Shown in pieces: positions 1 to 8,481 of a stretch of DNA of 40,983 nt (within the stretch, counting starts at the first letter, position 1; the number at the start of each line of letters is the position of its first letter). The notes beneath the pieces were generated by a model. It saw nothing but the letters and a program-made list of their open reading frames with translations. It had not been told where the DNA came from and made no database searches. The stretch is from Planctomycetota bacterium (lineage in GTDB: Bacteria > Planctomycetota > UBA11346). The position numbers and the translations under genes are program-made. Location of the stretch: assembly GCA_028280785.1 (NCBI GenBank), contig JANQLF010000145.1, positions 1 through 40,983 of the forward strand. The letters run 5' to 3'.

Positions 1-12
1 TTGGAGTTAGTC

Positions 13-1104
13 ATGAACATGTCTAAACGTGAAGTCATCAGTGCTCTGCTCGACAAGCAGATTCCAGATCGCATGGGTTTGCATGAGCATTTTTGGCCCT
101 TTATTCGTGAGAATTCGTGGAATGAGCAAGGGCTCGATCCTGATGCAGATTTTTCTACTGAATTTAATTTGGACTTAAAAGGTGTCCTTGGTTACAGCGC
201 ACCGGGGCCACGGCCAGATTTAGAGGCAGTGCTTGAAGAAACCGATGAGTGGTCAGTAAAACGTGATGCCTGGGGGGCAATCACCAAATATTGGAAACAT
301 AAGGCCGGCACACCTGAGCATGTCGGTTTTACTATGGATGATCCCGATGTGTGGTTCGATGAATTTAAAGATGCTTTTTTGGCCGTAGATTTCAAATCGA
401 TCATTGATGTCGAGCAAGGACGTGCCGAGCTTAAAAAGGGAAGGGAACAGGGCTATTTTTCTACGTTCTCCTTTATGTTTATTTTTGAGTGGATGCGCAA
501 GGTCATGGGTGATGTGTGTATGCTCGAATCGTTGTTAATTGAAAAAGACTTTGTTCACGACTTTAATCGAACGATGACTGACCATTATATCAAGGCCTTC
601 GAATATATCTTTGATCAGGTAGGATTGCCAGACGGTATTCATTTCTATGAAGATCTTGGCTATACAAATGCTGCCTTTGCTTCACCGGCATGTCATTTGG
701 AAATGATTCAACCATACCACATTGAATTAGTGCAATTTTTGAAAAGTTATAATTTACCAGTCATCATGCATACCTGCGGTGATTTCCGTGTGCATTTGCC
801 AGCGATTGTCGAAACGGGTGTAGATTGCATCCAAACCTTGGAGGCAAAAACAGGGATGGATGTGGCGACATTGGCCAAGGATTGGGGTGATAAATTATGT
901 TTTATGGGTAATTTGGATATACGTGCTTATGAATCGGGTGACCGCAAAAAAATAAAAGAAGAAGTAGTCGGAAAAATGGAAGCAATGAAGAAATTACGCG
1001 CGCCCTACATCGTTATGAGTGACCATTCGATCTCGCCCAGTGTCCACATCGATGATTATCGGTATTCCTTAGATCTCTATAAAGAGCACTGTCTGTATAA
1101 TTAA
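13..1104 (+). CDS. URO-D family methyltransferase, paralogue 1 (HxCG type)
   Basis: This 363-residue protein has the URO-D TIM-barrel fold shared by corrinoid methyltransferases such as MtaA, MtbA and CmuA. A His-Thr-Cys-Gly motif in the second half matches the H-x-C zinc site of that family. The usual late Cys is missing; the equivalent position reads SDHS. By family it would move a methyl group between a substrate or thiol and a corrinoid protein; the substrate is unknown. I chose ATG 13 because GGAG lies 6 bases upstream (3-6); the frame stays open to base 1 with a TTG. Its stop overlaps the stop of the convergent AraC gene at 1101-1103. What precedes it lies outside the window. A true haem-pathway HemE is unlikely because eight divergent copies sit beside a corrinoid gene. 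Confidence 0.8.
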   Translation: MNMSKREVISALLDKQIPDRMGLHEHFWPFIRENSWNEQGLDPDADFSTEFNLDLKGVLGYSAPGPRPDLEAVLEETDEWSVKRDAWGAITKYWKHKAGTPEHVGFTMDDPDVWFDEFKDAFLAVDFKSIIDVEQGRAELKKGREQGYFSTFSFMFIFEWMRKVMGDVCMLESLLIEKDFVHDFNRTMTDHYIKAFEYIFDQVGLPDGIHFYEDLGYTNAAFASPACHLEMIQPYHIELVQFLKSYNLPVIMHTCGDFRVHLPAIVETGVDCIQTLEAKTGMDVATLAKDWGDKLCFMGNLDIRAYESGDRKKIKEEVVGKMEAMKKLRAPYIVMSDHSISPSVHIDDYRYSLDLYKEHCLYN

Positions 1105-1970
1105 ACCAAGCGTGCCAAGCTCCGGTGTTTTTTAGGAGACTGACCGTAGACTTTTTTGAAAATTCTAGAGAAGTAGTAAGGATCCTCGTAGCCGAGTGTA
1201 TTGGCGATGGTATGAACGTGTAAATCGGTATGGTGTAACAGTTCAGCGGCCTGATGCATTTTCAGGCGGATAAAATAATCGATAGGCGATAGACCGCATT
1301 GCTCGTGAAATAAACGCGAGAAATGCGTCACAGAAAAACCTGATTGTTCAGCCAATTCCTGCAAGCTGAGTTGTTCATAGATATGCTCATGCATAAATTG
1401 ATGAACTTGCTCAAAACTGATATTCTGTTCTTCAGCACGCGAGTAATGACGCTTTTGAGCGAGCAGGGCAAAAACTTGTTGCAAGCAGGTTGCAGCGTAG
1501 ACGGCACTGTGTTCGTCTGTGCCTGATAAATAGGTTTGATGCATTTCCTCCATCAGCTGATGCACTCGGCGAAGACTGGTGCAGTTAATTAAATGTTGTC
1601 CGGCTTGTAGACCAATATGCTCATACCAACGCTCTAAACTCAGGCCACGATAATGGGCGTAATAAATAGACCACGGCGCATCTTGGCTAGATCCATAGCC
1701 GTGATATTCCTGGCGTGGCAGTATAATTAAATCACCGCGTTTCATTTCCGCTCGATGATCGAGATGAGCGTACCAGCCCTTGCCCGAGATACAGTATAAT
1801 ATGATATCATCCTTCTCGTGACCCTGTGCACGGGTGGTATCATGTGAGCGTGCCCGGATGTAATGGCCAGTACTGCAAATATGCAAGTTTTTCAGCAAAA
1901 CATCGTTTTTATAGCGATCGAGATCGGCACCGGGCAAGCCGAATCCATGCATGATGTCGTAGGTCGTCAT
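1101..1970 (-). CDS. AraC-family regulator 1
   Basis: This 289-residue protein has an N-terminal cupin-like sensing domain (about residues 30-110, including an RGDLIILP strand typical of AraC cupins). The C-terminal double helix-turn-helix spans about 190-285 and contains the GYEDPYYFSRIFKK signature. It would bind a small molecule and control nearby transcription. It is divergent from URO-D paralogue 2 (start 2077) across a 106-bp gap that holds an inverted repeat. It is convergent with paralogue 1, sharing stop-codon bases. The likely target is paralogue 2, with the effector possibly the substrate or product of that enzyme; this is inference from position. Confidence 0.88.
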   Translation of the reverse strand: MTTYDIMHGFGLPGADLDRYKNDVLLKNLHICSTGHYIRARSHDTTRAQGHEKDDIILYCISGKGWYAHLDHRAEMKRGDLIILPRQEYHGYGSSQDAPWSIYYAHYRGLSLERWYEHIGLQAGQHLINCTSLRRVHQLMEEMHQTYLSGTDEHSAVYAATCLQQVFALLAQKRHYSRAEEQNISFEQVHQFMHEHIYEQLSLQELAEQSGFSVTHFSRLFHEQCGLSPIDYFIRLKMHQAAELLHHTDLHVHTIANTLGYEDPYYFSRIFKKVYGQSPKKHRSLARLV

Positions 1971-2003
1971 GACCTCTCTATAGTAAGATAGTCCATCTTT
2001 AAA

Positions 2004-2046
2004 ACAAGAACATCCATTGTATTTCTTGTCCTGTTGGTGCTATGAT
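2004..2046 (+). promoter_or_regulatory. Inverted repeat plus extended -10 upstream of URO-D paralogue 2
   Basis: ACAAGAA (2004-2010) and TTCTTGT (2023-2029) form a perfect 7-bp inverted repeat with a 12-bp spacer. Just downstream is TGCTATGAT (2038-2046), an extended -10 like TGnTATAAT, giving a predicted transcript start near 2053. The -35 is poor, which fits activator control. The repeat lies between the divergent AraC regulator 1 and paralogue 2 and is a reasonable operator candidate. Confidence 0.4.
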
Positions 2047-2076
2047 AAGCGCCATACCATCCCAAGGAGTGTTGCT

Positions 2077-3219
2077 ATGACGACTGCCGATCTTGTGTTG
2101 CCCAAGAAATGGGCTGGAACGATGACAGACCGTGAACGCTTTAACCGTCAATTGTCATTTCAATCAGTTGATCGCTGTTTCAATATGGAATTCGGTTATT
2201 GGAATGACAATTTCGATATCTGGCCAATGTTTAAGGAAAATGGCATCACCAATAATGCTGCTGCCGATGAGTTTTTACAATTTGATGTATTGAAGCATGT
2301 TGGTGGTAATATTTGGCTTAATCCAGATTTTGGTTACACCGTTATCGAAGAAACCGATACGCATAAAATTATCTGTGATCCCAATGGTTTGTTGGCCGAG
2401 GTTCCTAAAGATGGCCATGATACGATTCCTCATTATTTAAAGTCGTCAATTGAAGAGCCTGATGATTGGAAAAAAATTAAAGAGGAACGTTTTCAGTTAA
2501 ATGATCCAGAGCGTATCATAGATGTCGAAGCACTCAAAAGTTTGTATCCGCATGATCGTGATTACCCATTGGCAGTTAATTGTGGTTCGATGATCGGTAA
2601 AGTGCGCGACATGTTGACCTTCGAAGGATTAGCCTATGCCTGCTTCGATTATCCAGAGATGGTTGAGGATATGGTTGAAACAAGTTGTGTAATGGTTGAA
2701 CACTTTCTCGATCAAGTGCTGGGACATATCGATTTTGATTTGGCATCGGGTTGGGAAGATATCTGCTTTAAAAATGGTCCAATTGTAACACCTGACTTTT
2801 TTGAGAACGTGGTGATGCCACGTTACAAGCGCATCAATAAAAAATTAAAGGCGCACGGTATTGATTTGTGGTATACTGACTGCGATGGTGATATACGGGG
2901 TATTCTACCATTCTTCTTGGATGGTGGTATTAATTGCATGTTCCCCTATGAAGTGAATGGTTGTTGTCATCCGGCAGAATTGCTGGCTGAATATGGCAAC
3001 GAACTCAAAATCATGGGTGGCTTTAATAAAATGGAATTGGGTAAAGGCCCTGAGGCGATAAAGGCTTATATGGAAACCTTGGTTCCTTTAGTCGAGCGTG
3101 GTGGATATATTCCATTTTGCGATCACCGTTGTCCTCCCAACGTCAAGCAAGAAGACTACCTGTATTATTTAAGTTTAAAGGAAGAAATGTTTGGCATGGG
3201 TTCTATTGTTTATCCATAG
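2077..3219 (+). CDS. URO-D family methyltransferase, paralogue 2 (CDGD/CDH type)
   Basis: This 380-residue URO-D-fold protein belongs, with paralogues 3 and 6, to a subgroup without the H-x-C site. At the H-x-C position it has T-D-C-D-G-D, and near the C-terminus a G-Y-I-P-F-C-D-H block that could supply other metal ligands. An EDICFKNGP segment is also shared within the subgroup. By position and family I infer a substrate:corrinoid methyltransferase (demethylase) for an unknown methylated compound. ATG 2077 follows AAGGAG (2064-2069) by 7 bases; the frame remains open upstream from a TTG at 2017 that has no ribosome site. The 3' end overlaps convergent AraC regulator 2 by 17 bp. Confidence 0.8.
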   Translation: MTTADLVLPKKWAGTMTDRERFNRQLSFQSVDRCFNMEFGYWNDNFDIWPMFKENGITNNAAADEFLQFDVLKHVGGNIWLNPDFGYTVIEETDTHKIICDPNGLLAEVPKDGHDTIPHYLKSSIEEPDDWKKIKEERFQLNDPERIIDVEALKSLYPHDRDYPLAVNCGSMIGKVRDMLTFEGLAYACFDYPEMVEDMVETSCVMVEHFLDQVLGHIDFDLASGWEDICFKNGPIVTPDFFENVVMPRYKRINKKLKAHGIDLWYTDCDGDIRGILPFFLDGGINCMFPYEVNGCCHPAELLAEYGNELKIMGGFNKMELGKGPEAIKAYMETLVPLVERGGYIPFCDHRCPPNVKQEDYLYYLSLKEEMFGMGSIVYP

Positions 3220-4012
3220 GTCTAAAGGTTTTTGGACTGCGACCAAACATTTTACTGAAAGCCTTGCTGAAATGAAAGGCAGAGGAATAGCCAAGTTCAT
3301 CGGCGATATGTTCATTGGTAAATCGATTTTGTAAAAGCCATTCTTTGGCCTGATACAGGCGTATCTGATCATAAAATTGTTTAGGACTTTTGTTGCAGTT
3401 TTGAATAAATAACTGGTGCAAGCGGCGTGTGGATATGTGAACATGCTGAGCCATCGCTTCAATAGTGCAGGATGCTTGGCCAAGATGTTCATGCATATAT
3501 TCAATCACCGCGTTTACACGTGCCTGATTGGCAGTGATGCTCAGTTCTGGAATGATGCTCAACCAATGTTGCAATAAATGGCCAAAGCATGCTGAGGCGA
3601 GTTGATGCTGCGGGGCAAAGCCAAGACGTAAATTGCTAAACGCTTCCTTGGATAACAGTGTTTCGAATTTTGAAATAGGAAGCAACATGTAGCGATTCAA
3701 AGGTAGGAGCATGAATTGTTTCATGGTAAATTCATACCACTGAAAATTCCATAATGTAGCATCACAATAATAATGCACGACGTCTTGCTTTTTAATGATC
3801 AATAAACTATTGCTGTCACTAATGAGGGACTGATTATTTTTTAATGTGACCACCCCTTTGCCTTTGTGGCAACGAATAGCAATCATCTCATTTGAGTTTG
3901 GATGTTGTGGTTTAACATTGTACGTTCTATCAGCTTCAACATCCCAAATAGAGTGTACGCTCACGGCCCATGAGGCTTGGCTTTGACTACACGATGCGTT
4001 GCGGTCCAGCAT
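3203..4012 (-). CDS. AraC-family regulator 2
   Basis: This 269-residue protein has a cupin-like N-terminal domain and a C-terminal AraC double helix-turn-helix (about residues 165-262, with GYSSAFHFSKAFSKMFG). It is divergent from URO-D paralogue 3 (start 4105) over 92 bp that contain a 9-bp inverted repeat, and it overlaps the end of paralogue 2 tail to tail. No convincing Shine-Dalgarno site precedes the ATG at 4012, so it may be weakly translated. It probably regulates paralogue 3 in response to that enzyme's substrate; this is inferred from the repeated regulator/enzyme layout in this island. Confidence 0.87.
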   Translation of the reverse strand: MLDRNASCSQSQASWAVSVHSIWDVEADRTYNVKPQHPNSNEMIAIRCHKGKGVVTLKNNQSLISDSNSLLIIKKQDVVHYYCDATLWNFQWYEFTMKQFMLLPLNRYMLLPISKFETLLSKEAFSNLRLGFAPQHQLASACFGHLLQHWLSIIPELSITANQARVNAVIEYMHEHLGQASCTIEAMAQHVHISTRRLHQLFIQNCNKSPKQFYDQIRLYQAKEWLLQNRFTNEHIADELGYSSAFHFSKAFSKMFGRSPKTFRPMDKQ

Positions 4013-4019
4013 TACTGAA

Positions 4020-4078
4020 AAGTATATGTTAAATTACTGCATATGCCATTGTTATACCTAATAGAGCGGCATATACTT
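4020..4078. promoter_or_regulatory. Inverted repeats in the AraC 2 / URO-D 3 divergent promoter
   Basis: AAGTATATG (4020-4028) and CATATACTT (4070-4078) are perfect 9-bp inverted arms, 41 bp apart. Between them GCATATGCC (4039-4047) pairs with GGCATATAC (4068-4076) at 8 of 9 positions, so the same core occurs about three times. The whole gap between the divergent starts is only 92 bp, and the pattern looks like binding sites for a dimeric or looping regulator, most likely AraC regulator 2. Confidence 0.45.
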
Positions 4079-4104
4079 GATTCCTAGAAACCAGGAGTGC
4101 TTAA

Positions 4105-5274
4105 ATGAGTATGCTCGTTGAAACCCCTGCAGATGGCATCCATGCCATGCTGCCACGCCAACAGATGTCTACCGCGGTTAGAAAAATGCGTGATTTTTAC
4201 GACTGCGTTCCTGGTGCTCCGCTGTATAAGCGTGAATTTGGCTATTATTGTTTAGAGGAATGGTATGAGCAAGGATTGGATCGAGATGCAGATTTCGCAC
4301 AGGCCTTTGATTATGATGCACCCGCAAAACATATTATGCATAGCATAGGATGGTGTGAAGCGGGCCTCAGTCCCTGCTTTGAAACAAAAGTGCTGGAAGA
4401 TCGTGGCGAGCACGAAGTGGTACAGGATTTTGCAGGCCGTCATGTCTTATGTTTTAAGGGTCGGCGAAATGGTTTTATGCCTGAGTATATTGACCACCCC
4501 GTAAAAGATCAGAAGACATGGGAGGAATTAATTAAGTGGCGTATGGATCCTAATACACCAGAACGATGGTTGGATTTCGATGAGCGCATGTCTACAGCAA
4601 CAAGTGCCGCAAAAGAAGGCCAGGTGATTTGTCAGGGTCTAGTTGGTGGCTATATGTATCTACGTAGTCTCATCGGGCCTGAAGATTTATTATATACATT
4701 TTATGATGATCCTGATCTGATTCATAATTGTATGCAAACCTGGTTGGACTTAGCTGACCATATCATCGCACGTCATCAAGGGCACGTGACCTTGGATGAA
4801 ATTTTTATTGGTGAAGATATCTGTTATAATAATGGGAGTTTAATTAGTCCTGATATGATTAAGGAATTTCTCTTTCCCTATTATCAACAGTTAGTGAATA
4901 ATGCAAAAGCACGGCAGATAGATAAATCTAGACATTTATACTTTCAGTTAGATACCGATGGATTTTCAGATGACATGATACCGTTATACGCAGAAGCGGT
5001 CGGCATGGATTATTTAAGCCCATTCGAAGTGGCATCGCATTGCGATGTAGTGCGCACTGCACAGGAGTATCCTGATTTACTAATCAGTGGTGGTATTGAT
5101 AAACGCATATTAGCCAACGGTCCTGATGCCATTGATCGCGAATTAGATCGCATTATTCCGATAATGCGTGCACGTGGAGGGTATATTCCAACTTGCGACC
5201 ATGGAGTACCAGCTGAAGTCTCCTTAGAAAATTATCTACATTATCGCAAGCGCTGTGTTGAATTAGGCGGTTAA
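4105..5274 (+). CDS. URO-D family methyltransferase, paralogue 3 (DTDG/CDH type)
   Basis: This 389-residue URO-D-fold protein is in the same subgroup as paralogues 2 and 6. It has an EDICYNNG segment, a D-T-D-G-F motif where other family members have H-x-C, and a late G-Y-I-P-T-C-D-H block. The most likely role is methyl transfer from an unidentified substrate to the island's corrinoid protein. ATG 4105 is supported by CCAGGAG (4091-4097), 7 bases upstream. The gene is divergent from AraC regulator 2. Its last four bases overlap the end of paralogue 4 on the other strand. Confidence 0.8.
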   Translation: MSMLVETPADGIHAMLPRQQMSTAVRKMRDFYDCVPGAPLYKREFGYYCLEEWYEQGLDRDADFAQAFDYDAPAKHIMHSIGWCEAGLSPCFETKVLEDRGEHEVVQDFAGRHVLCFKGRRNGFMPEYIDHPVKDQKTWEELIKWRMDPNTPERWLDFDERMSTATSAAKEGQVICQGLVGGYMYLRSLIGPEDLLYTFYDDPDLIHNCMQTWLDLADHIIARHQGHVTLDEIFIGEDICYNNGSLISPDMIKEFLFPYYQQLVNNAKARQIDKSRHLYFQLDTDGFSDDMIPLYAEAVGMDYLSPFEVASHCDVVRTAQEYPDLLISGGIDKRILANGPDAIDRELDRIIPIMRARGGYIPTCDHGVPAEVSLENYLHYRKRCVELGG

Positions 5275-6305
5275 GGGGTCGTCGCTAGATCGGGCTCGGG
5301 TAAAGCCTGTCCGTAAAGGTCGAGACTGGCTTTCGAAAATTGCTCATACATGTAATACTTCATATCAATGTCGACACCGATTGCCTCGCCGTCGCCATAA
5401 TCACTAAAAATAAAACCGCCTTCTGGCTGGGCCCAAAAACGCATTAAATCTTTTACATCTGCATCAACGGCTTGTTTATTGCCACTTGGTAAGGTTGCTT
5501 GAATATCGCAGAGGGATTCAAATCCAATGCGACCTGCATAACGTTGACCCATTTCTGCAATACCAAGCGCACGAGGTTGTTGCAAATTCACCACATCGAC
5601 ACCAGCTTGAATATAACATTCAACAATTTCATTTACTTTACCACAGGAATGCACCCAGACGTCATAGCCACAATCATGCATGGCATCAAAGAGCCTTTTG
5701 TAGCGTGGGAAGAAGAATTCCATCCAAAATTCACTTGATACATAAGCAGCTTGTTGGGTGCCAAAGTCATCAGTCATGCTGATTGAATGGATGCGTCCAG
5801 GATAACGCCGGTGAAGATTCTCAATATAACACAGATGAACGTCAACAATGTGATCAGCGAGGCGGCCCATGTCATGTTGTTCATCTTCATCCACGAGACC
5901 AATAAGTGAATTTTCAAATCCAAATAAGGAATGCATGCGCTCAAAGAGCACCATAAAAATACCAGCGTTAATATATTTACCGGCTTGTTCTCCTGCGATT
6001 ATTTGTTGTTCAACGTGGGTATAGAGTTTATTGTCATTGTAATCAGGAAATTTTGTTTGTGATAAATCTTCGGGAATACCGCTGTGTTCGAAAGGATGCA
6101 CTTTAACCTGCCCCATGTTTTTCATTTCAGTTTGGTCCCAAATGCATCCCCAAACATCTTCATTGTCTGCGTTACCAGCACATTGCACACTCAGATTAGC
6201 TCCCACCCAATGACGATCGCTAATGCCCAGGCTATCAAAGCAAATTGGTAAGCGTGTGGGCGTTTTTCGATTAATGGCTGCTTTCATTATTTCATATGAG
6301 TTCAT
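5271..6305 (-). CDS. URO-D family methyltransferase, paralogue 4 (HxCG type)
   Basis: This 344-residue URO-D-fold protein contains H-S-C-G at the H-x-C zinc position. Near the C-terminus it has GGFIFSDYGDG in place of the late Cys of MtaA-type enzymes, so the third metal ligand is not evident. An N-terminal NRKTPTRLPI segment matches the usual start of bacterial URO-D-like methyltransferases. The ATG at 6305 has AGGAG a few bases upstream on the minus strand. It is divergent from AraC regulator 3 over 77 bp and ends tail to tail with paralogue 3 (4-bp overlap). The substrate is unknown. Confidence 0.8.
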   Translation of the reverse strand: MNSYEIMKAAINRKTPTRLPICFDSLGISDRHWVGANLSVQCAGNADNEDVWGCIWDQTEMKNMGQVKVHPFEHSGIPEDLSQTKFPDYNDNKLYTHVEQQIIAGEQAGKYINAGIFMVLFERMHSLFGFENSLIGLVDEDEQHDMGRLADHIVDVHLCYIENLHRRYPGRIHSISMTDDFGTQQAAYVSSEFWMEFFFPRYKRLFDAMHDCGYDVWVHSCGKVNEIVECYIQAGVDVVNLQQPRALGIAEMGQRYAGRIGFESLCDIQATLPSGNKQAVDADVKDLMRFWAQPEGGFIFSDYGDGEAIGVDIDMKYYMYEQFSKASLDLYGQALPEPDLATTP

Positions 6306-6340
6306 GGGCTTCTCCTAGTCTTGAGTATAGGCTTGCGCAT

Positions 6341-6370
6341 TTGTGATTGCTTCCGTCATACGCTTATAAT
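6341..6370 (+). promoter_or_regulatory. Sigma70-like promoter of AraC regulator 3
   Basis: TTGTGA (6341-6346) and a perfect TATAAT (6365-6370) are separated by 18 bp. The predicted transcript start, near 6377, is only about 6 bases before the ATG at 6383, and no Shine-Dalgarno site is visible. The mRNA may therefore be leaderless or nearly so. Confidence 0.5.
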
Positions 6371-6382
6371 ACGATAACGTAC

Positions 6383-7240
6383 ATGGTTAAATATAATAAC
6401 GACCAAGAAAAACGCCGTGTCGATTTGCACGACTGCCATCGCACGGTACCCGGCCTACGTCAATTTGGTTATTACAATTATAAAAGGGCGGATGCGCCGT
6501 TGTTGGCCCACGAGCATGGTGATTGTATGGAAATCTGTTTTCTCGCTCGTGGTTCGCAATGTTATCAAGTTGGTGGTGAGGTCTATGATCTGCGTGGAGG
6601 GGATGTGTATATTGTTTTCCCAGGTGAGGAGCATGACACCTTGGGACGGCCACAGGAACGCGGCATATTGTTTTGGATGTGTATACAAACGCGAAGGCCT
6701 CCAAAACATTTTTTAGGCTTACAACAAAAGCCCGGTCGTGAGCTTGCAGCTGAATTAAATCAATTACCCAGACGCATTTTCCCCGCGCCGACAGGAACGA
6801 AGCCGCTTTTGGAAGAACTGCTAGCATGTCTGTGCAATGAAGGCTTATTAAAACAACAACGAGCAAGCATGTTGCTGTTACGTTATGTGCTTAGCTTAGT
6901 TGATGCCTCACATGCCAATGCTGCAATTGAGCCAAGTCAAGTTATTCAAGACAGTGTTGGCTATATTCAACGCAATGTTCAAGAGTTGTTGCGTGTTAGT
7001 GAATTAGCTGAACAGGCAGATTTATCTATATCCCAATTTAAACTGCGCTTTCGACGCGAGGTGGGTTTGTCTCCGTATGAATTTGTGCTGCGTAAGAAAA
7101 TAGAAGCTGCAGCTCACGATCTTGCTGATTCTAGTGATAGCATAACTGAGATTGCCTTGCGATATGGATTTCCAAGTTCGCAACATTTTTCGACCATGTT
7201 CAAGCGTTTTACTGGAAAGCGACCAAGCGACTGTCGCTAA
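6383..7240 (+). CDS. AraC-family regulator 3
   Basis: This protein is 285 residues from ATG 6383. The N-terminal half is cupin-like, with an HEHGDCMEICFLARG segment and a GGDVYIVFPGEEH strand typical of AraC sensing domains. The C-terminal double helix-turn-helix spans about residues 190-283 (GFPSSQHFSTMFKRFTG). It is divergent from URO-D paralogue 4 and immediately convergent, with no gap, with the small gene at 7241-7462. The frame is also open from a TTG at 6347, but that codon lies upstream of the predicted transcript start. Control of paralogue 4 is inferred from position. Confidence 0.87.
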   Translation: MVKYNNDQEKRRVDLHDCHRTVPGLRQFGYYNYKRADAPLLAHEHGDCMEICFLARGSQCYQVGGEVYDLRGGDVYIVFPGEEHDTLGRPQERGILFWMCIQTRRPPKHFLGLQQKPGRELAAELNQLPRRIFPAPTGTKPLLEELLACLCNEGLLKQQRASMLLLRYVLSLVDASHANAAIEPSQVIQDSVGYIQRNVQELLRVSELAEQADLSISQFKLRFRREVGLSPYEFVLRKKIEAAAHDLADSSDSITEIALRYGFPSSQHFSTMFKRFTGKRPSDCR

Positions 7241-7462
7241 TTATTTAATTTTATCACTGAGAAATTGAAGATCGGCATCGTCGAGTTGCTCACTGAAGTT
7301 TTTATCGAAATCAGCAATGACACCTTTGATGGCTTGCGGATTGCCTGATGCTTCACGTAATTCATCGACATCATCGGGTGCTAAATCAACTTTTTCACCA
7401 TTAGCTTTTAATAACGAACATATGCCTGTTTCTGGGCACATGTGAATTTCAACGCGACTCAT
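7241..7462 (-). CDS. Small conserved-looking protein with CPxTGxC motif, unknown
   Basis: I do not recognise this 73-residue acidic protein. Near its N-terminus it has M-C-P-E-T-G-I-C, two cysteines in a CPxTGxC arrangement that could bind metal or be redox active; the rest is predicted helical and rich in Asp and Glu. It overlaps the upstream URO-D paralogue 5 by 4 bp (ATGA), so it is probably translated by coupling and works with that enzyme. Possible roles are a metal-delivery or accessory subunit, or an interaction partner of the corrinoid protein; none is demonstrated. The start is well set by the overlap. Confidence 0.65.
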   Translation of the reverse strand: MSRVEIHMCPETGICSLLKANGEKVDLAPDDVDELREASGNPQAIKGVIADFDKNFSEQLDDADLQFLSDKIK

Positions 7463-8481
7463 GGTTTCTCCAATACGTTCAACGGTTTACACAGGGCATG
7501 TAAATTGCAGTTATTTGTTTTGCTTGGAATTTCACAGCCAGCTGCAACCATAAAACGTGGTCCAGCTGTTTGTGCACAGCATTGTATTGCAGATGCAATA
7601 GAATCAGGATCGCCATCGAGTATGCTGGATACGGGATCTAAATTTCCTGCGAGAATAATTCCTGGACCAACGATTTGACGAGCTTCAGCTAAATCGACTA
7701 AATGATCAATGTCGAGAATATCGATATTTAAACGTGCAATACCAGGAAGAATGTGGGTAGTATTACCACAAATATGTAAGCGCACGTAGGCGCCCATATT
7801 TTTAATCGCATCAACGAGTTTCTGTTCACGTGGCAGAATGAATTCTTCATAGAGATCAAAAGACACTTGGCTCGCAATAGCGTCTCCAATACCAATGGTA
7901 TCCGCCCCGGCATAGATTTGTGCTTCAGCAAATTCAATAGCACAATCAACACAACGATCCATTAATTCGCAGGCATAATCTTCATCATCAATTAAATCGA
8001 ACATAAAATTACTTATGCCGCGTAAATCAGCAGCTTCCGCGGCTGGTCCTTCAACCCAGCCCATTATGGAATGCGTATGTAGGTTGTGTTTGGCATATTC
8101 GCAAATTGCCGCCACGCGATCTTTCATCCGTTCCGAATGTTGTGGATCTGGTTCTAATAAATGTTGAAAATCAGGATCTTCTTCGAGGGGAGCGCGTCGA
8201 CAGACGGCACCAGCATCGGGTATAAATTCAATGTCTGCACCGAAGCCATGGCATTCACGGTAGGGGTCGGAGATAGCACTGAGTTGCTCGAAGCCGAAGT
8301 CCTCTGCACAACGCCGATTGGCCTCACACAGGATTTTATAGTCCTGCGTAAATGACCCGTAGTTAGAGCCAATGTATTCAGCGGCAAACTGCATAACTAT
8401 TGGTATGCGAGGCACTTGGTCGACCACTTGTCCGTCGAGGAGGCCGAGGTAACGCTCGCGTGGGGCGCTAAAAGAGGACAT
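7459..8481 (-). CDS. MtaA/MtbA-like methylcobamide methyltransferase (URO-D paralogue 5)
   Basis: This 340-residue URO-D-fold protein is the one paralogue here with the complete H-x-C...C zinc signature of MtaA/MtbA methyltransferases: H-I-C-G in the middle and A-A-G-C-E-I-P near the C-terminus. In methanogens such enzymes pass the methyl group from a corrinoid protein to coenzyme M. The acceptor in this bacterium is unknown; a thiol or another corrinoid would fit. It is divergent from the corrinoid gene (start 8664) and translationally coupled to the small CPxTGxC protein downstream. The ribosome site before ATG 8481 is weak (AGGA about 12 bases away). Confidence 0.85.
   Translation of the reverse strand: MSSFSAPRERYLGLLDGQVVDQVPRIPIVMQFAAEYIGSNYGSFTQDYKILCEANRRCAEDFGFEQLSAISDPYRECHGFGADIEFIPDAGAVCRRAPLEEDPDFQHLLEPDPQHSERMKDRVAAICEYAKHNLHTHSIMGWVEGPAAEAADLRGISNFMFDLIDDEDYACELMDRCVDCAIEFAEAQIYAGADTIGIGDAIASQVSFDLYEEFILPREQKLVDAIKNMGAYVRLHICGNTTHILPGIARLNIDILDIDHLVDLAEARQIVGPGIILAGNLDPVSSILDGDPDSIASAIQCCAQTAGPRFMVAAGCEIPSKTNNCNLHALCKPLNVLEKP

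Noticed and set aside
13-1104. True HemE (uroporphyrinogen decarboxylase) of haem synthesis
   Set aside because: Several divergent copies with H-x-C motifs sit beside a corrinoid protein and methyl-THF enzymes; HemE is normally single and lacks that zinc motif.
6387-6866. 159-codon minus-strand open frame within AraC regulator 3
   Set aside because: It is fully antisense to a clear AraC gene and has an implausible His/Arg-rich composition.
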